A DNA stretch of 64,000 nucleotides from Acidisoma sp. PAMC 29798 (lineage in GTDB: Bacteria; Pseudomonadota; Alphaproteobacteria; Acetobacterales; Acetobacteraceae): NCBI RefSeq assembly GCF_030252425.1, contig NZ_CP126994.1, forward strand, positions 4,149,001 through 4,213,000, given 5' to 3'. Each line of letters begins with the position of its first letter. Within the stretch, counting starts at the first letter, position 1. The translations under genes and the position numbers were made by a program. The notes below the pieces were generated by a model, which did not search any database, was not told where the DNA came from, and saw nothing but the letters and a program-made list of their open reading frames with translations. Below, piece after piece: positions 50,370 to 62,400 of this stretch.

Positions 50370-50400
50370 GAGATGGACCTTCCCATCATGGGAAGGTCAA
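50370..50400 (-). promoter_or_regulatory. CueR operator and copA promoter
   Basis: GACCTTCCCAT c ATGGGAAGGTC (50376-50398) is a perfect 11-bp dyad, the typical CueR/HmrR operator. On the minus strand it lies inside a promoter with -35 TTGACC (50400-50395), a 19-base spacer (50394-50376) and -10-like CATCTC (50375-50370). A 19-base spacer is the hallmark of MerR-activated promoters. The copA ATG is only 6 bases after the -10, so transcription should start about at the ATG. Confidence 0.88.
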
Positions 50401-50464
50401 GTCTCTATTGTCCCCGCTACCGACTATCCGCACAGTGCGGAACGCGCAGCTTCGGAGCGACCCC

Positions 50465-51640
50465 ATGCCGATCATCAACCGCATCGCCGATTTCCACGAT
50501 GACATGACCGCTTGGCGGCAGGATATTCATGCCCATCCCGAACTCGGCCTGCAGGAACATCGCACCAGCGCCCTGGTGCAGGATCTGCTGCGCGGCTTCG
50601 GCGTCGATGACGTGGTGACCGGAATCGCCCAGACCGGCGTCGTCGGCGTCATTCGGGGCCGCACCGACACGGGTCGTGCCATCGGCCTGCGCGCGGATAT
50701 GGACGCGCTGCCGATCACCGAGGAGACGGGGCTTCCATACGCCTCCCAAACCCCGGGCCTGATGCATGCTTGCGGCCATGACGGCCACACCACCATGTTG
50801 CTCGGCGCCGCCCGTTACCTCGCCGAGACCCGCAATTTCGACGGCACCGTCTATGTCATCTTCCAGCCGGCGGAGGAGAATGGCGGCGGCGGCAACCTGA
50901 TGGTGCAGGAGGGGCTGTTCGAGCGTTTCCCCATGCAACAGGTCTTCGGCATGCATAACTGGCCGACACTGCCGGCCGGCACCTTCGCCTGGCGCAATGG
51001 CCCGGTGATGGCGGCCACCGGCAGTATCGAGATCACGGTCACCGGCCGGGGCGCCCATGGCGCCAGGCCGAATGCCGGCATCGACCCGATTTTGGTCGCG
51101 GCCCATATCGTGACCGCGCTGCAATCCATCGTCGCGCGCAATATGGAGCCGACCGAGGCCGGCGTTGTCACCATCGGCCATATCTCGGCCGGTCGCGCGG
51201 AAAACGTGATCCCCGAACGCGCCCTCATGAAGGGCACCGCGCGCTGGTTCCTGCCCGAGGTCGGGGATTTGCTGGAGGCCGGCGTCGATCGCATCGCCCA
51301 CGGTGTGGCGGCGGCCTTTGGTGCGACGGTGGAGGTGAGCTTTCGGCGCTCCTATCCCGCCACGATCAATGACGAGGCGGCGACCACCATGGCGCGTACC
51401 GCCGCGACCACCGTCGCCGGTGCAGCGCATGTCGAGCATATGATGCGGCCGACGATGGGGGCCGAGGATTTCTCCTATATGCTGAATGCCAAGCAGGGCA
51501 GTTACATCATGCTCGGCGGCGGGAAAGGCGAGGACGATTACGGCGTCCATCACCCACGCTACAACTTCAATGACGAGATCCTGCCTGTCGGCGCGTCCTA
51601 CTGGGTTACGCTGGCGGAGCAGCTGCTTCCGCGCGCATAG
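50465..51640 (+). CDS. M20-family amidohydrolase (hippurate hydrolase-like)
   Basis: A 391-residue metallopeptidase. It starts MPIINRIADFHDDMTAWRQDIHAHPELGLQEHRTS (quoted in two pieces in the family as WRQDIHAHPELG and EHRTS), with metal ligands in MHACGHDGHTTMLLGAA, AEENGGGG and MGAEDFSYML. Members hydrolyse N-acyl amino acids or hippurate. ATG 50465 gives the usual length; upstream codons read into the copA promoter. It is divergent from copA. The exact substrate is open. Confidence 0.92.
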   Translation: MPIINRIADFHDDMTAWRQDIHAHPELGLQEHRTSALVQDLLRGFGVDDVVTGIAQTGVVGVIRGRTDTGRAIGLRADMDALPITEETGLPYASQTPGLMHACGHDGHTTMLLGAARYLAETRNFDGTVYVIFQPAEENGGGGNLMVQEGLFERFPMQQVFGMHNWPTLPAGTFAWRNGPVMAATGSIEITVTGRGAHGARPNAGIDPILVAAHIVTALQSIVARNMEPTEAGVVTIGHISAGRAENVIPERALMKGTARWFLPEVGDLLEAGVDRIAHGVAAAFGATVEVSFRRSYPATINDEAATTMARTAATTVAGAAHVEHMMRPTMGAEDFSYMLNAKQGSYIMLGGGKGEDDYGVHHPRYNFNDEILPVGASYWVTLAEQLLPRA

Positions 51641-51764
51641 GCGGCAGCGCGATCGCGAACCGCAGGCAGTCCAGCTCGAACAGGACCGGTGGCGGCGCGC
51701 CCCGCCGCAGGAACTCCGCGAAGCTCGGCGGCACATCGTCAAACGGTTGGGATGCCTGGGGCAT
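51606..51764 (-). CDS. Small hypothetical protein overlapping the M20 gene 3' end
   Basis: A 52-residue frame on the minus strand (MPQASQPFDDVPPSFAEFL start; ending EAAAPPA). Its last 35 bases overlap the M20 3' end tail to tail. AGGA lies about 8 bases before the ATG. The sequence has mixed composition (Phe, Asp, Cys, Leu) rather than a shadow look. I do not recognise it. It could be spurious; no neighbour links it to a function. Confidence 0.45.
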   Translation of the reverse strand: MPQASQPFDDVPPSFAEFLRRGAPPPVLFELDCLRFAIALPPMRAEAAAPPA

Positions 51765-51885
51765 GACCGGTCCTGGTGATTGATTCTATACCGTTACGTG
51801 AGCGCGACGCTGCGGTTTCATAGGACGGCGGAAGATCACCTCGTCGTGTTCTTCGTTAACCCACGCATGCCGCACCGCACGGGCC

Positions 51886-51964
51886 GGTGGATTGCGTTGC
51901 GCTTTTCCACCCTCCGAGACGTTTCTGCCCCGGCATAGGGCGGAAAAGCGGAGCGCATTCCGCC
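51886..51964. repeat. Intergenic palindrome, type A, copy 4
   Basis: Arms 51886-51912 (GGTGGATTGCGTTGCGC start) and 51936-51964 (TAGGGCGGAAAAGCGGAGC start) are inverted relative to each other. It lies between the small minus-strand frame and the heptosyltransferase gene. The other ~200 bases of the 304-base gap (51765-52068) show only the GGGAG ribosome-binding site 9 bases before the heptosyltransferase ATG and an AT-rich TAAAGCATTCTTTAAGG at 52000-52016, a possible promoter element. Confidence 0.8.
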
Positions 51965-52068
51965 ACGCAGCGGCCTCCGGCCCACCCCTCATTTAGCCCC
52001 CGTAAAGCATTCTTTAAGGCGCTGCCTGATACGGGCTGGAGCCACGACGAATATCGGGAGTTGGAACG

Positions 52069-53487
52069 ATGGACGGTGGCACTCGCCTTGCGGATCGCCT
52101 TGATGAGCCTTCGGCGTCGGAAGCGACCCCGGCGATCGCCGAGACTCTGATTCTGTCCAACCTCGTTTCGTCCGAGGTCGCGTCTCCTGCTGAGAGTGGG
52201 GCGCCTGGCAACGGCGCCGTCATCCAGCCGAACAAGTCGAGCTTCCCACCGCCCGCCGATTTGCCGACGCAGCTCGGCCCACAGGGCATCCGGTTTGACT
52301 TCAATCACGGCGCCCGCATCTCCCTGCCCAATCGCACCGAGGGCAAGTGGCGCGTCCGCCTGCGCGACCTTGATGCCGGCAATATCCTGTTCCAGAGCGA
52401 CAACCAGGGCGCGATGGTGACCTCCACTAAGCGCTTCTACATCCGCTTCGGGCTGGACGTCTGGTCGATCGACGACGCGGGCAATGCCACCGAGGTCATG
52501 ACCCATGTGTATGACGCGCGTGGGAAGGACGTCCTCATCCACTTCCCGGTCGGAACCTTGGGCGATACGATGGGATGGTTTTCCTACGCCGCGCGCTTCG
52601 CCAAGGTCTATGGCGCGACGGTGACCTGCGCCATGTCGGGCCTGATCATCCCCATCCTCAAGGACGCCTATCCCGACATCCGGATGGTGACGCATCAGGA
52701 GTCGATGGACCAAAAACTGGCCGACAGCGCCTATGCCACTTATTGCCTCGGTCTGTTCTTCGACGATGCCGAGTGCAACTGGCAGCCCACGGATTTCCGC
52801 CATGTCGGCCTGCACCGCACCGCCGGCTATATCCTCGGCGTCGATCCCACGGAGGAAGCGCCGCGCCTCGTCTTACCGGATGAGAGCCGGCCGATCCCCG
52901 AACGCTATGTCTGCATCGCCGTGCAAGCCTCCACGCAATGCAAGCAGTGGAACAACCCGCAGGGCTGGCACGATGTCATCGCCTTTATCAAGGCGCAGGG
53001 CTTTCGCGTCATCTGCATCGACCAGAAAGCCGTCGGTGGCACCGGCATCGTGTGGAATCACATTCCGCATGGCGCGGAGGATCAGACCGGTGACCGGCCA
53101 CTCACCGAGCGTGCGCGCTGGCTGCGCCACGCGGATGCCTTCATCGGCTTGAGCAGCGGCCTCGCCTGGCTCGCCTGGGCGGCCGGCTGCCCGGTGCTGA
53201 TGATCAACGGCTTCACCCACCCGAATAACGAATTCGACACGCCCTATCGCGTCATCAACTGGCACGCCTGCAACAGCTGCTGGAACGATGTGCGCCATCG
53301 CTTCGACCATCATGATTTCTTGTTCTGTCCACGTCACAAAGGCACGGACAGGCAATTCGAATGCACCAAGCTGATCACGTCCGAGCACGTGATTTCCACC
53401 ATCAAACGGATACCCGGTTTCGCCGAGCGGGCCATGACCACCGTGCTCAGTGCTGAGCCCGCAACAGACGCCCAAGGGAATATCTGA
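52069..53487 (+). CDS. Autotransporter strand-loop-strand O-heptosyltransferase
   Basis: A 472-residue GT-B enzyme of the BAHT family (AAH/TibC), which adds heptose to Ser/Thr in strand-loop-strand adhesins. Residues 1-65 are an unstructured extension. From ~155 comes the Rossmann part (VLIHFPVGTLGDTMGW), then a donor-binding region with QASTQCKQWNNPQGW (~287-301) and DAFIGLSSGLAWLAWA (356-371). The C-terminal iron finger has four Cys: C401 and C404 (HACNSC), C420 (LFCPRH) and C432 (FEC); the 2- and 15-residue spacings match TibC. It ends 2 bases before its presumed substrate gene, so it is surely coexpressed with it. Confidence 0.93.
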   Translation: MDGGTRLADRLDEPSASEATPAIAETLILSNLVSSEVASPAESGAPGNGAVIQPNKSSFPPPADLPTQLGPQGIRFDFNHGARISLPNRTEGKWRVRLRDLDAGNILFQSDNQGAMVTSTKRFYIRFGLDVWSIDDAGNATEVMTHVYDARGKDVLIHFPVGTLGDTMGWFSYAARFAKVYGATVTCAMSGLIIPILKDAYPDIRMVTHQESMDQKLADSAYATYCLGLFFDDAECNWQPTDFRHVGLHRTAGYILGVDPTEEAPRLVLPDESRPIPERYVCIAVQASTQCKQWNNPQGWHDVIAFIKAQGFRVICIDQKAVGGTGIVWNHIPHGAEDQTGDRPLTERARWLRHADAFIGLSSGLAWLAWAAGCPVLMINGFTHPNNEFDTPYRVINWHACNSCWNDVRHRFDHHDFLFCPRHKGTDRQFECTKLITSEHVISTIKRIPGFAERAMTTVLSAEPATDAQGNI

Positions 53488-53489
53488 TC

Positions 53490-56400
53490 ATGACCACCTA
53501 TACCGTCACCAACGGCGTCACCAGCAGCGGCCTCGTTCTCAGCGGCGTTGATGTCATCAACATCTCCGCCGGCGGCACCGCCGTCAGCACCACCATCAAG
53601 AACGGCGCCAACGAGTTCATCTATACGGGTGGCACCGCCATCTCGACCGTGTTGAGCAGCGGCGGCGTCGAGACCGTCACGGTGGGTGGCACGGCGCGCA
53701 ATACCAGCGTCACCAGCAGCGGCACCGAGATCATTTCCGGCGGCACGGCCAGCGGAACGGTCATCTTCGGCGCCGGGCTTGAGACGGTGTATTCCGGCAC
53801 CGCCGTCAGCACGACCGTGAGCAGCGGCGGCAAGCAGATTACCTCGGCGGGCGGCACTTCCATCGCCACCACTCTGGCCAGCGGCGCCACGGAAGTCATC
53901 TCCACGGGCGGCCTCACGATCGGCACGATTCTGGTCAGCGGCGCCACCGAAACAATTGCCGTCGGCGGCACCGCGTCAGGCACGGTGATCAGCAGCGGCG
54001 CCATTGAAACTCTCTCCTCCGGCGTCACCGGCTATGGTGAAGTCGTCAGCAGCGGCGGCGAAGTCAACGTCTTGTCTGGCGCTGTGGTGAGCGGCGCGAC
54101 CGTTCTCAACCAGGGCAGCTCTGGTTCCCCTGGCGGTCTTGGTGTTGAGGTGCAGAGCGGCGGCACGTCGATCAGCACCACGATCAGCAGTGGCGGCTAC
54201 GAAAATATTAATGGCACTGCGATTAGCACGACCGTCAGCAGTGGCGGTGGATTGTATCTGTTTGGGGGCAAAACGACTGGAACGGTCGTTTTGAGCAGCG
54301 GCGTCGAGGTCTTGTCCGCCGGCGGCGTCACGACGGCGACGATCGTTAGCCTTGGCGGTGTGCAGATCGTGTCTGCCAACACGATTGCTAGCGGCACGAT
54401 TGTCTACGCGGGCGGTGTCCAGAGCGACGTCGGCACCGGCTACAACACGAGCTACGGCACGACGGGCACGATTCTGAGTGGGGGCACCGAAATCGTCGCT
54501 TCCGCGAATGCCTATAACACCACTGCCTTGAGCGGCGGTGTGGTCAGCGTCGGGCTCAATGGTGGCTTGAGTAACGGTGTTATCGGCAACCTCGGCACCG
54601 CCTATATTTCGACGAATGTTGCCGGTGGCGGCGAGGTCGGTTTAACGCTGTTGAGCGGCGGGACCGAGATCCTCGCGGGCGTTGCCGTTGCGCTGAGCGA
54701 CACGGTCAGCAACGGCGCCATCCAATACGTTTCGTCCGTAGGTGTGGTCTCCCTCACCACGGTCAGCGCTGGCGGTTCGCAGGTGGTGGTTGGCGGTGGC
54801 ACGGCGCTCGGCACGACGGTTCTCAGCGGCGGCTCGCAACTCGTCAATGCGACCGGCATCGCCAGAGCCACCGTCATCAGCACGAGCGGCTCGCAATTCG
54901 TGTCCTTCGGCGGCACGGCGAGCGGCTCGGTGATCAGTAGCGGCGGCAGCGAGGTCGTTTACTCCGGCGGTATCAACGTTAGCGGCCTCGTCGCCTCGAG
55001 CGGAAGGCTGACTCTCTCCGCAGGCGCCATCCAGACCGGCACGCTTACCGTCTCCGGCGGCACAGTGTCTGCCGCTGGTGCGGTCGTTTCGGGTCAGGTC
55101 GTTGTCAATTCCGGCGGCATCGTCAGCAATCTGATTGTGTTGAGCTATAATGAGACCATCGGCTCGGGTGGTACGCTTATGAGCGCCGTTGTGAGCAGCG
55201 GTGGCACCGACAGCGTCGTTACAACCGGCGTCGCGATTGGCACAATCGTCAGCAGCGCTGGCACGGAGAGTGTCCATGACGGTGGCGTGGCGAGCGGCGC
55301 GACGGTTCTCTTCAGTGGCTACCAGAACGTGTATTCGAGCGGCACTGCGATCAGCACCACCGTCAGCAGCGGCGGCGTGCAGTCTGTCTTTTTCGGCGCC
55401 ACTGCGAGCGGCACCACCGTTAGCAGTGGCGGTAGCGAGGTCGCGTTTTCCGCAGGCGTGACGACAGCCACCGTCCTATTGAGCAGCGGTAGCGAGACCG
55501 TGTCTTCCGGCGCCATCGCGAGCGGCACCATCATCAGCAATGGCGGCGTCGAGTTCGTATCCAGCGCCGGCATCGCGCGGGGCACCATTCTCAGCAATGG
55601 CGGCACTGATCTTATCTTAACGAGTGGCGTCGCCAGCGGGACCGTGATCCTGTCAGGCGGCTACGAGCAGATCTTCACCGGTGGCGTGGCCAGCAATACC
55701 ATCGTCAGCAGCGGCGGCACGGATTACGTCTATTCGGGCGGCATCGCCAGCAATGTGGTCGTCAGCAATGTCGGCACATTGTCCGTGATCAATACCGGCA
55801 AAACCGTCAGCGCCATCATCAGCAGCGGCGGCTATGAGAATGTGTCCGCCGGCGGTGTGGCGAGTGCCACCATCATCCTGCGCGCCGGTTATGAGGTTCT
55901 GTCCGCAGGCACCGCCAGCGGCACGGTCGTCAGCAGCGGCGGCTTCGAAATCGTTTCCGCCGGCGGCGTCGCGCGGGGCACCACCATCAGCACCGGCGGC
56001 AGCCAGACCGTGTCCGCCATCGGCGTCGCAAGCGCGACCGTGGTCTCCAGCGGCGGCGTGGAAACCGTCGCTTCGGGCGGCACCGCCTTCTCCACCACCG
56101 TCAGCAGCGGCGGTAAGGAGGTTGTGAGTTCGGCCGGCATCATCAGCGGCGCCACGGTCCTCAGTGCCGGTTCGATGACGCTGGCTTCCAGCGCCTATCA
56201 ATACGGCTCCATCACCGTCTCCTCCGGTGGCACGCTGATCGAAACTTCCGGCACCAAGGTCTTCGGCAATACCACCTTGTACGGTGTCGGCAGCAACCTC
56301 ATCGTCGGCAGCTCCGGTGCGGTCGGGCACTCTATCATTGCTTCGAGCGGCGCGACCGCGATCGGCACGCTTGTCGCGAGCGGTGGTAGTCTATCTGCGT

Positions 56401-59400
56401 TGTCCGCCAGCACGATCATTGGCACGACCATCAGCAGCGGCGGCGTCGCGAGTGTGAGTTTCGGTGCTACGGCCAGCACGACCACCGTGACAAGCAGCGG
56501 CGTTCAGGCCGTTTACGGCACGGCCCTCAGCACTACCGTCAGTGCCGCTGGCAGCAGTGTCGTCTCCTCCGGCGGCATCGACAGCGCCACGACTGTCAGC
56601 GCCGGTGGCCTGGATATCGTCTCCTCCGCCGGTATCGCGCGCGGGACGATCGTCAGCAACGGTGGCGTCCAGACCGTAATCGGCGGCGGCACGGCGAGTG
56701 GCACGGTGGTCTATGCTGGCGGCGTCCAGAGTGACGTCGGCACCGGCTACACGGTCATAGCTGGTACGACCGGCACGATCCTGAGCGGGGGCACTGAGAT
56801 CGTCGTATCGGCAAACGCCTTCAACACTACGGCCTTGAACGGTGGTGTCGTGAGCGTCGGGCTCAATGGCGGCTTGTCCAACGGTGTCATTGGCAACGGA
56901 GGCACTGCCTATATTTCGACCACGGTCGTTGGTGCCGGTGAGAATGGTTTGACGCTGTTGAGCGGCGCGACCGAGATCCTGGTCGGCGTGGCCGTTGCGC
57001 TAAGCGACACGGTGAGCAGCGGCGCGATTCAATACGTGTCGTCCGCCGGTGTCGTATCCCAAACCACCATCAGCACTTTCGGTTCGCAGGTTGTTGTTTC
57101 CGGCGGCACGGCGAGTGGCACTACGGTGCTCAGCGGCGGCAGGGAAATCGTCTCCTCCGGCGGCACCAATCTCAGCGGCATTATCGCCTCCAGCGGCACG
57201 TTGGTTCTGGCTTCCAGCGCCACCCAAACCGGTACGCTGACCGTTTCCGGCGGCACTGTGTCGGCGTCCGGCGCCGTCGTTTCGGGTCAGGTAATTGTCA
57301 GTGCCGGCGGCATCGTCAGTAATCTCACCGTCCTGGGCGGCTATAATGAGACCATCGCCTCGGGCGGCACGCTTGTTATCGCCGTCGTGAGCAGTGGTGG
57401 CGCCGACAGCGTCGTTACAACCGGCGTCGCGATTGGCACAATCGTCAGCAGCGCTGGCACGGAGAGTGTCCATGACGGTGGCGTGGCGAGCGGCGCGACG
57501 GTTCTAAGTGGCTACCAGAACGTGTATTCGAGCGGCACTGCGATCAGCACCACCGTCAGCAGCGGCGGCGTGCAGTCTGTCTTTTTCAGCGGCACTGCGA
57601 TCGGCACGACCGTTAGCAGCGGCGGTAGCGAAGTGGTCTTCTCTGGCGGTCTCACCTCCGCGACGATCGTGTTGAGCAGCGGTAGCCAGACTGTGTCTTC
57701 GGGCAGCACGGTGAGCGGCACGATCGTCAGCAATGGCGGCCTCGAGATCGTGTCCAGCGCCGGCATCACCAGCGGCACCACCATCAGCACCGGCGGCACG
57801 GAAATCGTCTCCTCCGCCGGCACGGCGACCGGCACGGTGGTCAGCACCGGCGGCAGCATGACGCTGATCGGCGCCGCCAAATCCATCTCCGCCACGCTGC
57901 TCATCGGGGCCACGGAAGCCATTTCCTCCGGCGCCGTCGCCAGCGGCACGGTTGTCAACAGCGGTGCCACGGTCATCATCTATTCCGGCGGCACGGCGAG
58001 TGGCCTCGTGCTCAAAAGCGGCGGCACCGAGGTGATCTTTGCCGGCGGCACGGCCATCGGCACGATGATCAGTAGCGGCGCTTCCGAAAACGCATCCGCC
58101 GGCGGCACCGTCATCAGCGCGGTCGTCAGCAGCGGCGCGACCGAGACCATCTCTGCCGGCGGCACCGCGATCGGCACCACGGTTTTGAGCAGCGGTATCG
58201 AATACGTTTCTGGTGGCGGCACCAATGTCAGCGGCGTCGTCTCCTCCGGCGGCGCGCTTAATCTCTCTGCAGGCGCCATCCAGACCGGCACCTTGTCGGA
58301 AGGTGGTGTGCTTGCCGCATCTGGCGCCACGATCAATGGCAATGTGATCGTCATGAGCGGCGGCACCGCCACCAGCCTGACGATGCTGAATACCTATGTT
58401 CTGACCGTCAATTCCAGCGGCACGGCCATTGGCACCACCTTGAACAATGGCGCCGCCACCTCGGTTCTGTTCGGTGGCGTTGAGAGCGGAACAACGCTTT
58501 CCTCGGGTGCAGCTGTTCAGGACTACGGCAGGATCGTTGGCACCACGGTCCTGGGTATTGAGAACATCTATTCTGGCGGCGTCGCCAGCGGATCGATCGT
58601 CAGTAGCGGCGGCGTGGAGAATGTCTCCATCTCGGGCCTGACATCCAACGTCACCGTCAACAATAGCGGCTATGAATACGTTATCGGCACGACCATCGGC
58701 ACAACCCTTAACAGCGGCGGCGTCGAGAAGGTGTCGGCGAGCGGCACTGCGTTTGGCACGGCCATTGGTACGGTGATCAATAGCGGTGGCTTCGAGGCCG
58801 TGTCCTCCGGTGGCATTGCCAAAGGCAACATTGTCAATAGCAGTGGCGTCCAGACCTTGTCCTCCGGCAGTGTCGCGAGCAACACGATCGTGAGCAGCGG
58901 CGGCATGGAGAACCTGGTTTCGGGCGGTGTCACCGTTGGAACGATCGTCTACAGCAGCGGCGTGCAGACGCTTGGGGGTAGCGGCAACTTTTACGTTGTG
59001 ACCACAGGCACCGTTCTGTCCGGCGGCACTGAGAACGTTGTGTACGGCTTGGCTTCCAATACGACGGCCACGGCCAGTGGCACGCTGTATTTGAGCGTTG
59101 GTTCGGCCTACAATACTGTGGTGTCGAGTGGCGGCGCCATCAGCGCCTTGAACTACGTGTCTGCGAACACGATCAACACGCTTGTCGGCAACGGCGGCAG
59201 CGAGTGGCTGTCCGGGACTACAGACACCGCAGTTTCCACGACGCTGCTAAATGGGGCGACTGAAACCGTGTTGGGGGGCGGCACCGAGCTTTCCACTACG
59301 GTGAGCAGCGGTGGCATCCAGTTCGTATCGTCCGGCGGAAACTTCATCGGCGGCATCATTAGCGCTGGCGGTTCGGAGGTTGTGGTGTCCGGCGGCACGG

Positions 59401-62400
59401 CGCTCGGCACCACGGTTCTCAGCGGCGGCACGGAAATTGTGTTGTCCGGTGGCACGACCAGTGGCGGGCTTGTTGCATCTGGTTTGGAGATCCTGAGTGC
59501 GGGTGCCAAGCAGATCGGCACGCTCACCGTGAGCGGCACTGGCGCCGTGCTATCGGCAGCCGGCGCGACTCTTAATAACGTCAATGTTTATGGCGGTGGC
59601 ATCGTCAGCAACGGCACCTACGGTTCTGGCGCGGGTGACGGCGTCTTTTCCGGCGGCACCACGACCGGAACGGTCGTCTCCAACGGTGGTGCGGACATCG
59701 TTTTGGCCAGTGGCACCGCGATCGGCACCACCGTCAGCAGCGGCGGCGCGCAGTATGTGCAGTCCACCGGGGGCTTGGGGCTCAGCACCACGGTAAGCAG
59801 CGGCGGCACCCAATCCGCCTATTCCGGTGGTGTGCTAAGCGCCGCCATCATCCTTAACAGTGGCAACCAGTCCGTCTATTACGGCGGCACGGCGATCGGC
59901 ACCGTGGTCAGTAACGGTGGCCTTGAAACCGTCTTTACGAGTGGCACGACGATCGGCACGATCGTCAGCAGCGGCGGTAGCCAGCTTGTCTTCCAGGCGA
60001 GCGGCTCCGCCATCGGCACCATCGTCAGTAGTGGTGGTCTGGAAACGATTGCTTCCTCGGGTGTGACCACGGGCACCATCCTGTTGAGCGGCGGCCGGCA
60101 GGTCCTCTACCAGACCGGAGCCATTGCGAGCGGCACCATCATCAGCAATGGCGGTAGCGAGACGGTGTCTAGCGCGGGCACCTCCATCGCCACCGTCATC
60201 AGCAACGGCGGCACGGAATTCGTCTCCTCCGCCGGCATCGGCAGTGGCACGGTCATCAGCGCCGGCGGTGTCGAGATCATTTCGACCGGCGGCTCCGGCC
60301 TCCGCACGACGATCAGCACCGGCGGTTCGGCCGTGGTGTCCAGCGGCGGCGTGGATATCAGCGCCACCGTGCTCAGCGGCGGCTATGAAGTGATCTCCGT
60401 CACCGGCGTGGCGAGCAGCACTATCATCAGCAGTGGTGGCTTCCAGCTGATCTCTGGCGGCACGGTCATCGGCGCGGTGATTTCCTCCGGTGGGTCGGAG
60501 ACCGTCTTCACATCCGGCTCCGCCGTCAGCGTCACCATCACCAGCAGCGGCACGCAGGTCGTGTCCTCCGGCGGTGTTGCCAGCAATACCTTTGTGAGCC
60601 AAGGCGGGCAGGAGCTTGTGCTCGCCAAGGGCACCACCGTCGCCACCACCGTCAGCAGCGGCGGCATCGTCGGTGTCTCCTCCGGCGGGTTGGCGAGTGT
60701 CACCACACTCAGCGCCGGCGGGTCCGAGCAGGTGTCCTCCGGCGGAACGGCCGTCGGCACGATCGTCAGTTCCGGCGGCAGCGACACGGTGCTGTTCTCC
60801 GGCAAGGCGACCAGCACGACCGTCAACAGCGGTGGCGCGGAATATGTGCAGTCGGGCGGCAAGGCGACCAGCACGACGGTCAATGCCGCCGGCGTTCTCT
60901 ATGACTCCGGCACCACGGTCGGCGCGCATCTGAACTCCGGCGCCATTGAATACGTCGCCTCCGGCGGCATCGCGAGCGGCACCGTTCTCAGCAGCGGCGC
61001 GATCATGTTCGTGCTGTCCGGTGCCACGGCGCAGAACACCGTGTCCAGCGGCGGCACGGTGGTGTTCGGCGGCGGCATCATCACCTTCAGCGCCACCGGC
61101 GGTGTCACCAATAACGGCAACCTCACCAGCAACCTGGTGGTGGGCAGCGGCGTCAAGCAATACGACCTTAGCGGCGGCACGGCGGTCAGCACCCTCATCA
61201 GCAGCGGCGGGCAGGAAGTGGTCTTCGCGGGCGGTATCGCCAGCGGCGCCATCGTGGCTACCAGCGGGTTTGAGACGGTATCCTCCGGCGGTGTCGCCAC
61301 CGCCACCATCGTCAGCAACGGCGGCAGCCAGACGGTGGCTGGCGGCATCGTCACCAGCACCAATATCCTAACCGGCGGCACCGAAATCGTTTCCCTCGGC
61401 GGTATCACCAGCCTCACCCGCGTCGCCGGCACCGACCAGATCCTGTCCGGCGGCCTGGCCACCGGCACCATCGTCAGTGCGGGCGGCACGGAAATCGTGT
61501 CTTCCGGCGGTATCTCGGTGTCGGCCACGGTTCTGTCCACAGGCGCCGAGCGCGTCATCGGCGTCACCACCGGCACGCTGGTCAGTGCCAGCGGCACGGA
61601 GTTCATCTCCTCCGGCGGCTATGCCAGCTCCACGATCTTCAAGGCCGGCAGCGGCGTCATCTACTCCGGCGGCACCGCCAGCAACGCGGTGTTCAGCGCG
61701 GGCAGCCAGACCGTCTTCGGCGGCGGCCTCGCCATCAGCGATACGCTGCTGAGCGGTGCGGTGGTCAGCGACTTCGGCATCACCAGCGGCACGCTGGTCA
61801 CCAGCGGCGCCGAGGTGGTGTCCTCCGGCGGCGTGGCCAGCGCCACGGTGCTGAAGGTGGGCAGCCAGACGGTGTTCAGCGCGGGCACGGCGCTCGGCAC
61901 GGTGGTGAGCAACGGCACGACCGAAATCGTGTCCGCCGCCGGCTCGTCCCTCAGCGCGAATGTCTTGGCAGGCGGGACCGAAACGGACTTCGGCACCACC
62001 ACGGGCACCATCCTGAACGGCGGCAACGAAATCGTCTCCTCCGGCGGCGTCGCCAGCGGCACGGTGATGATCGCCGGCAGCCAGACGGTCGCCCTCAGCG
62101 GCGTCGCGAGCCTCACCGTGGTCAGCAACGGCTTGACGGAAATCGTGCAGGCCGGCGGCAAGTCCGTCAGCGGCACGGTGCTGGCCGGCGGCACCGAGAC
62201 GGTGGCGGGCAGCACCAGCGCGATGAACCTGAGTGGCGGCACCGAGGCTTTGGCCACGGGCGCCGTGGCGACCGGCACGACGGTCTTTAGCGGCGGCGTG
62301 CAGACCGTCGCCTCCGGCGCGGTCACCAGCCTCTCGGTCGTCAGCAGTGGCGGCAGCGAGACGGTGGCCTTCGGCGGCCGCGCGGTCAGCGCTTCGGTGG

